DNA from: Clostridia bacterium
GTDB lineage: Bacteria > Bacillota > Clostridia > Peptostreptococcales > Anaerovoracaceae
Assembly: GCA_902363595.1 (NCBI GenBank)
Contig: CABJAP010000002.1
Span: 1 to 64,000 of the forward strand
DNA length: 64,000 nucleotides
Reading direction: 5' to 3'
The position numbers and the translations under genes were made by a program. Below the pieces are notes generated by a model. That model saw only the letters and a list, made by a program, of their open reading frames with translations. It had not been told where the DNA came from and made no database searches. Positions 35,381 through 42,892 of this stretch are shown in pieces. Numbering within the stretch: position 1 is the first letter of the stretch; each line of letters opens with the position of its first letter.

Positions 35381-35514
35381 ACGTGTGCATAGGAATCTTG
35401 GAGTCCTGGACCGATTGGAAGAAGCCAATCTCAGGCAGGGCCCATGCAAAGAAGGGGCTGTCACAATGTGGCAGATCCCTTCTACTGCGGGATTCCATCA
35501 TGCACACGTTTTTT
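35381..35514 (+). ncRNA. Branched structured RNA / composite terminator after clpB
   Basis: Two bases after the clpB stop codon, ACGTGTGCAT-A-GGAATC (35381-35397) pairs with GATTCC-ATC-ATGCACACGT (35491-35509), followed by TTTTT. Inside this closing stem are two arms. One is GATTGG-AAGAAG-CCAATC (35413-35430), enclosed by CCTG/CAGG. The other is a 15-bp arm, AGAAGGG-G-CTGTCAC with GTGGCAG-AT-CCCTTCT (35450-35483). It can act as a terminator, but is far more elaborate than needed and could be a stable 3'-derived RNA. Confidence 0.55.
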
Positions 35515-35560
35515 AGATGGCATGGGCTTTTTCGTAAAAAACTTAAAATAAATTCTAGTA

Positions 35561-35663
35561 TTTACGCAATTTGCAACGGTTGTGTCCTCTCCAACCGGTG
35601 TTAAAGCAGTTTTGACCGTTCCCGGCCACCATCAGACCCCGCAAACCCACAACTTTGCGTAAA
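35561..35663. other. Inverted repeat in the clpB-helicase gap
   Basis: TTTACGCAA (35561-35569) and TTGCGTAAA (35655-35663) are perfect inverted repeats; GTTGTG and CACAAC extend the pairing inward with an uneven loop. The following bases include AACGTT-TTCG-AACGTT (near 35671). The rest of the 35515-35823 gap is GC-rich with no convincing gene. Confidence 0.4.
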
Positions 35664-35823
35664 AAATAAAACGTTTTCGAACGTTTTCCCGGTTTGGCTT
35701 CCGGGACCTCCCGGATCAGTCAGGCCTGGCCAGGTCCAGCCGCCTGGAGCAGCCATTTGGCACTGCCCCTGTCGTTTTGCCTGTCCAAGCTAATTTCTCC
35801 GCAATCAGAGCAGATTGAAGCTG

Positions 35824-35901
35824 GATTTTATCTGCGGAAACTGATAAAATCTATCGTGGATAGATTGGAATTATAATCTTAGATAGGAGATAGACGATAG
35901 A
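35824..35901 (+). promoter_or_regulatory. Structured leader of the SNF2 helicase gene
   Basis: GATTTTATC (35824-35832) pairs with GATAAAATC (35843-35851). TCTATCGT (35850-35857) can pair with ACGATAGA (35894-35901), which covers the first base of the start codon, leaving AGGAGA (35885-35890) in the loop. A TATAAT (35872-35877) also lies here. If that TATAAT is the -10, the left arms are not transcribed, so it is either an RNA switch or operator DNA. Confidence 0.4.
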
Positions 35902-38900
35902 TGCTTGAACTGGATCAATTAAAGCGCAGCACCTTGGCGCGGTTTTACACCAGAGGAAAACAATTGTACGAACAGGGACATGTGCGCAGCCTGGAAGTTC
36001 AGAGCTTCGGACAGGGCGGCGGAGCGCCCGCTGTCCATGTAAAGGGCGAAGTTCTGGGAAGCAGCGGAAAGGTGTATAAGACCAGCGTGTTTATACGAAG
36101 CGATAAAATGTTTTCCTATGGCTGCACCTGCCCATCAGTTAACCAGTTTCCATATCCCTGTAAACACTGCGTTGCTTTGGCCCTGAGGTACCGGCAGCAG
36201 CAGGAAGATGCCAAGGGAAATACAGGCGTCCTTTTCCTACAGCAGGAACTTCAGAAGCAGGAAGAACCGTTTTCAAGACGGCTTTCGTCTTCCTTTCCTA
36301 TACAAGAAATGATCTATCATTACTCGATGACGGACAAGGCGAGATATTTTCAGGCAGAGATTACCGGTACTATTGATTTAACACCAACCCTTCATAAGAG
36401 TTTTGGATCGCCCTGGCAGGTGGAATTTAAAATCGGAACGGAAAAACGAATGTATGTACTGAAAAACATTGTTGATTTTGTCCGCGCCGTAGAAAAGAAA
36501 GAAACGACGGCTTACGGCAAAAATCTGGAATTTATCCATGAAATCAGCGCCTTTACAGATCGTGCGCAGAAATTTTACATTTTTCTCAGAGAATGTCTGC
36601 AGGAGCGATCTGTAAGGGACAGCCAATATGGATACTCGAGGCGATATGGAGAAATGGAGAAATTGCGCAAGATGATCCTGACGGATAAAAATTTGGCCGA
36701 TTTCTTTTCTATAATGTGGCCTGAACCCTGCCAGGTCAGCGACAAAAACAGTAAGTATATCACGTTTTCGGAAGAAGAACCTAAACTGGAAATGGCATTG
36801 GTGAAATCTGCGGCGGGCGGCTACGATCTGGCTATTCCAAATGTGCAGATGGTCAGCAATGAGCAGGATAATTTTCTGATCAGCGGCGATCAGGTATTAC
36901 GATGCAGTGATGAATTTCGCAGTCATATGGAAGCTCTGTGCAGCGCAGCGGGCCGATACGGAGGAGAAGTTCTTCATATTGGAGAGAAAGATATGCAGGC
37001 ATTTTGCGCCACAGTGCTTCCGGCCGTTCAGGGATTTTCTGAGATTGCAGGTCTTGAAGCTGCTGAACAATATCTGCCCGAGCCATGTCAAATCCGCTTC
37101 TTTTTGGATAAGGAGGACGGCATGTTTGTCTGCCGCCCGGAAAGCCGGTATGGGCAAAAAGAGACGTTCAACCTGCTGCAAAAGCTGGAAGTCAGTCAGA
37201 TGTACCGGGATACGGTCGCCGAGGGAAAGGCGGTCCAGGCCGCGGGCCGGTATTTTCCTGAGCAGTACCGGGACCATCTCTGGCTGGATGAAATGGACGA
37301 GGACCGGGTGTACGATCTTTTTTCCGATGGTATCGCAGACTTGGAGCAGCTGGGGGAAGTCTTTTTATCGGCTGCCCTCAAGAGGATTTCCATTCATCAG
37401 GCACCGGAAGTAGGCATTCATGTGGGAATGGACAGCGGTCTTTTGGATCTGAGCATCGATGCCGGAGATATGCCTCAGGAAGAAATGGAGGATTTGCTCC
37501 AGGCCTATCGGCTGCGCAAGAAGTATTATCGGTTGAATAATGGCGATTTTATGCGTCTTGCGGACAGTGGCCTTGCGGCGGTCTGGGAGCTGGCTGACGG
37601 TCTGGGAGTGAGCGACGAGGAATTGCGGGACGGCCATTTCCATGTGCCTCAATACCGGTCCTTTTATATCGATCAGGTGTTGAAATCCTGTGAAGGTGCG
37701 GTTGTCAGCCGCTCCTCGTCCTTTAAAAATCTGGTGCGCAATATTAAGGCGGTTGAGGACAGCGATTACGAGGTCCCCGCGCCGATCACGCCGGTTCTCA
37801 GAGGTTATCAGAAAAACGGGTACCGGTGGCTGATGACCCTGAGAGATCTGGGATTTGGCGGCATACTGGCGGATGATATGGGACTGGGTAAAAGTTTGCA
37901 GATGCTGACCTTTCTCTATACGTCCAGGGAAGAGACAAGGAAGAACGGAGAGCAGAGAACCAGTCTGCTGGTCTGCCCGGCTTCCCTTGTCTATAACTGG
38001 ATGGAAGAGGTGCTCAAGTTCGCGCCGGATTTAAAAACCCTGCTGGTTACCGGCACTGCTGCCGAACGGGAAGCAATGCTGGAGGAATGGACGCAATATG
38101 ATCTTCTGATTACCTCCTATGACCTGCTCAAGCGGGATGAACACAATTATGAAGAAAAAGCATTCTATTGTCAAATTCTCGATGAGGCCCAAAACATAAA
38201 AAATTATCAGACCAAGGCTGCCAAAGCGGCGAAGAAGATTCGGGCGCAGGTTCGCTTTGCTCTGACCGGCACCCCTATCGAAAACCGCCTCAGCGAGCTG
38301 TGGAGCATCTTTGATTATTTGATGCCCGGCATTCTGGGCTCCTATGCATCCTTCCGAAAAAAATATGAGCTTCCCATCGTGCAGGATGGCAATGGTGAAC
38401 TTTCTTTGCGGCTGCAGAGAATGATCAGCCCCTTTATTTTACGTAGGCTGAAACGGGACGTACTGAAAGAGCTGCCTGAGAAGAACGAAACCATCGTCTA
38501 TGCCAGGATGGAGAAGGAACAAGAAGCCCTTTACAAGGCCAATGCCAAGCAATTATCGGAGACCATCGCCGGTAAAAACGGAGAACAGTTTCGAACCGGA
38601 AAGATTGAAATCCTTTCCGCATTGACCAGGCTGCGCCAGCTGTGCTGCGACCCCCATCTGGTCTATGAAAATTACCAAGGGGCTGCCGCCAAGCTGGAAA
38701 CCTGCATGGATCTGGTGGAGTCGGCCATTGAGTCGGAGCAGAAGGTGCTGCTCTTTTCCCAGTTTACCTCCATGCTGGATTTGATCGCAGATGAGCTGGA
38801 GCGCAGAGGCATTTCCTATTATATGCTCACCGGAGCCACCGGAAAAAAAGAGCGGCTGGAGATGGTCCACCAGTTCAATGAAGGGGATATTCCGCTGTTC

Positions 38901-39197
38901 CTCATTTCCCTGAAAGCAGGAGGAACCGGACTCAACCTGACTGGTGCTACCGTGGTTATCCATTACGATCCCTGGTGGAATGTGGCTGCGGAAAATCAGG
39001 CGTCCGACCGGGCTCACCGGATCGGCCAGGATAAACAGGTCACGGTATTCAAACTGATTATGCAGGGGACCATTGAGGAACGAATCCGCAAACTGCAGGA
39101 ACGCAAAGCCCATTTGGCCGATGAGCTGGTAGGCGGCCAGGGCATGGCATTATCCCAACTGACCAGAGAAGACTTTATGGAGCTGTTGAATGTGTAA
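35901..39197 (+). CDS. SWIM zinc-finger SNF2 family helicase
   Basis: A 1098-residue SWI2/SNF2 ATPase. A SWIM zinc finger is at residues about 72-95 (CTCPSVNQFPYPCKHCVALA). A long bacterial SNF2 middle region (about 130-620) follows. The ATPase has Walker A in LADDMGLGKSLQMLTFL, the box II variant LDEAQNIKN, FALTGTPIENRLSELWSIFD, then lobe 2 motifs SLKAGGTGLNLTGA and ASDRAHRIGQDKQVTVFKLI. Such proteins are thought to act on nucleoprotein complexes or stalled RNA polymerase. It stands alone; its leader is folded. Confidence 0.93.
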   Translation: MLELDQLKRSTLARFYTRGKQLYEQGHVRSLEVQSFGQGGGAPAVHVKGEVLGSSGKVYKTSVFIRSDKMFSYGCTCPSVNQFPYPCKHCVALALRYRQQQEDAKGNTGVLFLQQELQKQEEPFSRRLSSSFPIQEMIYHYSMTDKARYFQAEITGTIDLTPTLHKSFGSPWQVEFKIGTEKRMYVLKNIVDFVRAVEKKETTAYGKNLEFIHEISAFTDRAQKFYIFLRECLQERSVRDSQYGYSRRYGEMEKLRKMILTDKNLADFFSIMWPEPCQVSDKNSKYITFSEEEPKLEMALVKSAAGGYDLAIPNVQMVSNEQDNFLISGDQVLRCSDEFRSHMEALCSAAGRYGGEVLHIGEKDMQAFCATVLPAVQGFSEIAGLEAAEQYLPEPCQIRFFLDKEDGMFVCRPESRYGQKETFNLLQKLEVSQMYRDTVAEGKAVQAAGRYFPEQYRDHLWLDEMDEDRVYDLFSDGIADLEQLGEVFLSAALKRISIHQAPEVGIHVGMDSGLLDLSIDAGDMPQEEMEDLLQAYRLRKKYYRLNNGDFMRLADSGLAAVWELADGLGVSDEELRDGHFHVPQYRSFYIDQVLKSCEGAVVSRSSSFKNLVRNIKAVEDSDYEVPAPITPVLRGYQKNGYRWLMTLRDLGFGGILADDMGLGKSLQMLTFLYTSREETRKNGEQRTSLLVCPASLVYNWMEEVLKFAPDLKTLLVTGTAAEREAMLEEWTQYDLLITSYDLLKRDEHNYEEKAFYCQILDEAQNIKNYQTKAAKAAKKIRAQVRFALTGTPIENRLSELWSIFDYLMPGILGSYASFRKKYELPIVQDGNGELSLRLQRMISPFILRRLKRDVLKELPEKNETIVYARMEKEQEALYKANAKQLSETIAGKNGEQFRTGKIEILSALTRLRQLCCDPHLVYENYQGAAAKLETCMDLVESAIESEQKVLLFSQFTSMLDLIADELERRGISYYMLTGATGKKERLEMVHQFNEGDIPLFLISLKAGGTGLNLTGATVVIHYDPWWNVAAENQASDRAHRIGQDKQVTVFKLIMQGTIEERIRKLQERKAHLADELVGGQGMALSQLTREDFMELLNV

Positions 39198-39345
39198 GTG
39201 TACACACCGCAGGCAATTTCCTATTTGCTTCAAAACGGACCACCGGCCATGAAGCCAAAAGCAAAGAGGGCTGTCGCATGAAGTGTGATTGCCTATGAAT
39301 TTTGGTTTACCGTAATACCAGAACAGCCACATGAACAAATCCGTA

Positions 39346-39392
39346 CGCAAAAAACAAAGGCCCCATATGTCGGTTCATATGAGACCTTGTTG
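39346..39392 (-). terminator. Terminator of the BCCT transporter gene (minus strand)
   Basis: On the minus strand, AACAAGGT-CT-CATATG pairs with CATATG-GGG-CCTTTGTT, followed by TTTTT. It lies 15 bp after the transporter stop. The 39198-39345 gap holds only an imperfect hairpin near 39262 (GGCTGTCGCA), perhaps ending the helicase transcript. Confidence 0.72.
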
Positions 39393-39406
39393 TAAAATAT
39401 GCGGAC

Positions 39407-40909
39407 CTATCTTCCATCCTCCTTAAACCAAGAGAACAAGCCTTTGGTCATACATAGGATAACGACGATAAATGGCAGCGACGTGATGATGGTAATGGTC
39501 TGCATGGTGCTGAGCGGCGCCCCGATGAAGTTCATGCACAGGGGGATCAGCGCCAGCGTCACGCACCAGAGCAGCCGCAGCAGCGGGGATGTGTTCTCGC
39601 TTTCCTTCAGCTCCTTGGTCGATGCGGCCGATAAGGAGAAAGCCGCAGAATCAAGGGATGTTGCCAGAAACAACACAGTAATGACAAGGAAGGCAATAAT
39701 GCCGACTATGCCGAATACGGTTTCATCCAGAATGGCGATAATCGCATTGGCGTTTCCTTCTTCCAGAAGAGTGTCCACAACATTGAGCTGATTCTTCAGC
39801 TCCAAATTCATACTAAAACTGCCATTGATGCCGAAGAAAACGAAGCAGCCGATTCCGCCGCCGAACATGACGCTGCAGATCATTTGCCGCAGAGTACGGC
39901 CTTTGGAGACCTTTGTGATGAAGATCGCCATCAAAGTGGCATAAACGATGCCGAAGGCATAGAAGAAAATGGTCCATGCTTCGGGAAATCCGCCCTGTTC
40001 GACCGGATCGGTCCACAGACTCATACCGATGTAATTCTGCACCATAATGCCCAGGCCGTTGGTGATTTCCTTAATAATGAACTTGGTCGGGCCGGTGAAC
40101 AGCAAAGCCAGTATGAAGATAATCGCTGCATAAACATTGAAGGAACTGAGTTTTTTCATGCCCTTTTCAATGCCCACATAGGAACTGAGGGTAAAGAGGG
40201 CGGCGATGGCCAGGGTTACAATCACATTGGTGGTAAAGGTCGGATCGAAATGAAAGATTCGGCCCAGACCGGTTGCAATGACGGGAATCCCCAGGCCCAG
40301 AGTCACGCTGAGGCCGCCGACAACGCAAAATACGAAAAAGAAATCCACCAGCCGCCCCAGGGGACGGGCATACGGCTTGTCGCCGATCATGTTTTCACAG
40401 ATTGAGCTGAAGCGGAGAGCCGGTATTTTCCTGCAATGATAGCCGTAGGCCACAGGAATTGCCAGAACCACGAACATGGCCCAGGGCGTAAATCCCCAGT
40501 GGAACAAGTTGTATGCCGTCGCCCATTCGGCGGCGGATACGCTGAACGGCTCAATATGCTGTGCCGGACTGGAATAATAGTAGGCCCATTCAACGAAAGA
40601 CCAGATTACGCAAGCAGAGCCCAGCCCGGCGCAAATCATCATCGACAGGTATTGGAACATGGTAAACTCGGGAGCGCCCTCGCCCAAATGGATTTTTCCG
40701 TACCGGCTGAACGCCATAAAACAGCAATACAGAAAGACGAGAAAACCGAACCAGAGTATGGGTGAACCCAGATTATCTGTGATCAAACTGAACAACGAGG
40801 CGATGAAATCCGTCCCGCTTTCCGGGAAAACCGCCAGCAGGACAACGACCACGATAATCAGAAACAAACTGACGATCATTAATGGTAAATCGATATTCTT
40901 ACTTTTCAT
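39407..40909 (-). CDS. BCCT family transporter, CaiT-like
   Basis: A 500-residue, twelve-helix betaine/carnitine/choline transporter. The family Gly stretch and Trp-rich substrate box read MICAGLGSACVIWSFVEWAY, closer to the carnitine/gamma-butyrobetaine antiporter CaiT than to BetP (which has a GMGIG type motif). GFTPWAMFVVLAIPVAYGY is the second conserved box. The N terminus is short, without an osmosensory extension. GGAGG precedes the ATG. It begins 31 bp after the amidohydrolase stop, so both are in the sigma-54-driven operon. Substrate: a quaternary ammonium compound, by family. Confidence 0.88.
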   Translation of the reverse strand: MKSKNIDLPLMIVSLFLIIVVVVLLAVFPESGTDFIASLFSLITDNLGSPILWFGFLVFLYCCFMAFSRYGKIHLGEGAPEFTMFQYLSMMICAGLGSACVIWSFVEWAYYYSSPAQHIEPFSVSAAEWATAYNLFHWGFTPWAMFVVLAIPVAYGYHCRKIPALRFSSICENMIGDKPYARPLGRLVDFFFVFCVVGGLSVTLGLGIPVIATGLGRIFHFDPTFTTNVIVTLAIAALFTLSSYVGIEKGMKKLSSFNVYAAIIFILALLFTGPTKFIIKEITNGLGIMVQNYIGMSLWTDPVEQGGFPEAWTIFFYAFGIVYATLMAIFITKVSKGRTLRQMICSVMFGGGIGCFVFFGINGSFSMNLELKNQLNVVDTLLEEGNANAIIAILDETVFGIVGIIAFLVITVLFLATSLDSAAFSLSAASTKELKESENTSPLLRLLWCVTLALIPLCMNFIGAPLSTMQTITIITSLPFIVVILCMTKGLFSWFKEDGR

Positions 40910-40940
40910 GCCACCCTCCTTTCTTTATACGAATCAGAAC

Positions 40941-42569
40941 CTATTTCTTTTCATAAATCTTTTCGCCGTCCAGCCAGGTTTCCATGACTTTGATGTCCCG
41001 CATCCGCTGAATCTCATCCTCTTTCAGGTCCAGGGGAGACTCACTGAGTATGGCAAAGTCAGCCAGCTTTCCAACTTCGATGGAACCGGCGATATGGCTG
41101 CGTCTCAGTGCCCGGGCCGCATAAATGGTATAAGCCTTCAGGCCGTCTTCAACGGTGATCGCCTGCTCCGGACAAAGAACCGTGCCTTCATTGGTTCTTC
41201 TGGTAACCGCGGTAGAAATCGCTTCCATTGGGTTGGGCGTCGTCACCGGTGCGTCGGAAGAAATGGTGTAGAGGCTGCAATACTTTTTAAAGCGGGCCAT
41301 AGGCATAAATTCTTTGCCTTTTTCCTCCCCAATGGCGTCTACAACGCCGTCGCCGTACAAGTAGAGAAACTCCGGCTGGGTGGAAGGAATCATGCCCAGC
41401 TTGCCCATGCGGATCGCCTGCTCTTCTGTAACCAGACCCGCATGCTCGACCCGGTGGATTGCTTCCGGCCATGGATCTTCTGCCTGGGCTTTTTCGATCG
41501 CATCGATAATGGGATCGACGGCAGCATCGCCGGTGGCATGGGTCAAAGTATGAAGCCGGTTTTTATGGGCCTTAACCAAAATCTCGATCATTTCTTCCGG
41601 TTCATGGTAGTTATAGCCTTCATGGCGATCACTGTCCAGATAACCGGTGCTGACATTGGCGGTTCCCGACAGCAAAGAGGCGTCGGAATAGAACTTGATG
41701 GAGCCGATGGTCAGCCAGTTGTCCCCAAAGGTACTGTTAAAGCCCAGGGCAATTACGTCATCCAGATAATTGGAAAGGAAGGACATTTCCATACGCATCT
41801 TCAGTTTTCCCTGATCCCTTGCCCGCAGGTACGTGTTTAATTCTTGTTTTGTAAGCTGGACTTCGTTTACGGTGGTGATACCGGCCCTTACGAAAAAGTC
41901 CTGCCCCACTTCAAATCGCTGCATCAAATGGTCCGGGCTGTCAGGCATATGAATGTTGGGGCCGTGGTTTTGCGGCTGAACGCCGTCCAGACCCGATAAA
42001 AGATCGTTGGCGCTGTCAAAGAGCTGGCCGTTGGGCTTACCGTCCTTGTCACGTCCCAGCGCGCCGCCTGGAGGATCTGGAGTGTCGTCTGTCACGCCGA
42101 TGGCCCGCAGCAGCTTTGTGTTAACCACATTGCAGTGGCCGCTGGCATGCATGATCTGAACGTAGACGTCGGTAGAAACCTGGTCCAAATCTGCGGCAGT
42201 AGGGTGCCTTCTTTCTTTAAAGTTCCTCTGGTCAAAGGCATAGCCGCGGATGGCCTCGCCTGCCGGAAGGGTTTTGCCGTGCTCCTTTAAAACGCGGATC
42301 AAATCATCAATTCCTGCCACCTTGGGGTAGTCCAGATCGGCCCAAATGCGGCACATCCCAAGCATCATCGGATGAGTATGGGTATCGACAAATCCCGGCA
42401 TCATGCAGCGTCCGTTCAAGTCAACGGTCTTGCAGCCGCTTCCGGCAGCCTCTCTGCATTCGGCCAAAGTGCCGACGGCCTTGATCACATTGTCCTCCAC
42501 ATAAACCGCTTCAACTTGTTTGTTTTCTGCCATTGTGAGAATGGTTCCACCTGTAAAAATCCGTTTCAT
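40941..42569 (-). CDS. YtcJ-type amidohydrolase
   Basis: A 542-residue metal-dependent amidohydrolase of the YtcJ/N-substituted formamide deformylase group. Metal-ligand motifs are VDTHTHPMMLGM, the later His in THATGDAAVDPIID and VEHAGLV, and the Asp in TISSDAPVTTPNPMEA. Length is typical. AGGAGG lies 8 bp before the ATG. It is first in a sigma-54-driven operon with the CaiT-like transporter, so it may cleave an N-acyl or amide derivative that the transporter brings in. Exact substrate cannot be told. Confidence 0.87.
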   Translation of the reverse strand: MKRIFTGGTILTMAENKQVEAVYVEDNVIKAVGTLAECREAAGSGCKTVDLNGRCMMPGFVDTHTHPMMLGMCRIWADLDYPKVAGIDDLIRVLKEHGKTLPAGEAIRGYAFDQRNFKERRHPTAADLDQVSTDVYVQIMHASGHCNVVNTKLLRAIGVTDDTPDPPGGALGRDKDGKPNGQLFDSANDLLSGLDGVQPQNHGPNIHMPDSPDHLMQRFEVGQDFFVRAGITTVNEVQLTKQELNTYLRARDQGKLKMRMEMSFLSNYLDDVIALGFNSTFGDNWLTIGSIKFYSDASLLSGTANVSTGYLDSDRHEGYNYHEPEEMIEILVKAHKNRLHTLTHATGDAAVDPIIDAIEKAQAEDPWPEAIHRVEHAGLVTEEQAIRMGKLGMIPSTQPEFLYLYGDGVVDAIGEEKGKEFMPMARFKKYCSLYTISSDAPVTTPNPMEAISTAVTRRTNEGTVLCPEQAITVEDGLKAYTIYAARALRRSHIAGSIEVGKLADFAILSESPLDLKEDEIQRMRDIKVMETWLDGEKIYEKK

Positions 42570-42583
42570 ATAATCCTCCTTTT

Positions 42584-42674
42584 TATTACGCGGGAAATAT
42601 CATCAGCGATATTTCCGGAGTATCAACAAAGTCTACTTCTTTTAAGAAACGGCGAAGCCGACTTTGTTTTAAAG
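42584..42674 (-). repeat. Structured repeat element, copy A (leader of amidohydrolase)
   Basis: This copy is roughly 90% identical to 55034-55124 in the same orientation. Conserved parts are a 9-bp stem AACAAAGTC/GACTTTGTT (42625-42633 with 42660-42668), the hairpin CGGC-GAA-GCCG (42650-42660) and the hairpin GGAAATATC/GATATTTCC (42593-42601 with 42608-42616). It lies between the sigma-54 promoter and the ribosome site of the amidohydrolase, so it is in the mRNA leader. Confidence 0.85.
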
Positions 42675-42679
42675 AAAAA

Positions 42680-42715
42680 CGCCTTTTGCGTTTATAAAAA
42701 GCAAAAGGCGTGCCA
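42680..42715 (-). promoter_or_regulatory. Sigma-54 promoter of the amidohydrolase-BCCT operon
   Basis: Read on the minus strand, TGGCAC-GCCTT-TTGC (42715 down to 42701) is a full match to the -24/-12 consensus. Transcription would start near 42690. The -12 side is also one arm of a 10-bp inverted repeat, GCAAAAGGCG (42701-42710) with CGCCTTTTGC (42680-42689). The activator gene lies immediately upstream. Confidence 0.9.
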
Positions 42716-42811
42716 ATGGACATATACGGGAAGCTGAAAGGCGTGGGGACCGCTGAAAATAGAAGGATTATTCTTTCTCAAATAAGCGCGGGCGCCATGT
42801 ATGAGCTGACT

Positions 42812-42834
42812 AGATTGAAACCTGTTCTCAATCT
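42812..42834. promoter_or_regulatory. Candidate upstream activator site
   Basis: AGATTGA (42812-42818) and TCAATCT (42828-42834) are perfect 7-bp inverted repeats about 100 bp upstream of the -24 element. That is the usual distance for enhancer-binding-protein sites. The role is inferred from position only. Confidence 0.4.
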
Positions 42835-42892
42835 TGCATAATGGACACAAAACATGAAATTTCAACGCTTAAGGCCAATATGTAAATATCTG

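Noticed and set aside
40659-41840. 393-codon plus-strand frame opposite the amidohydrolase and transporter
   Set aside because: Mirror frame without motifs; crosses the junction of two real minus-strand genes.
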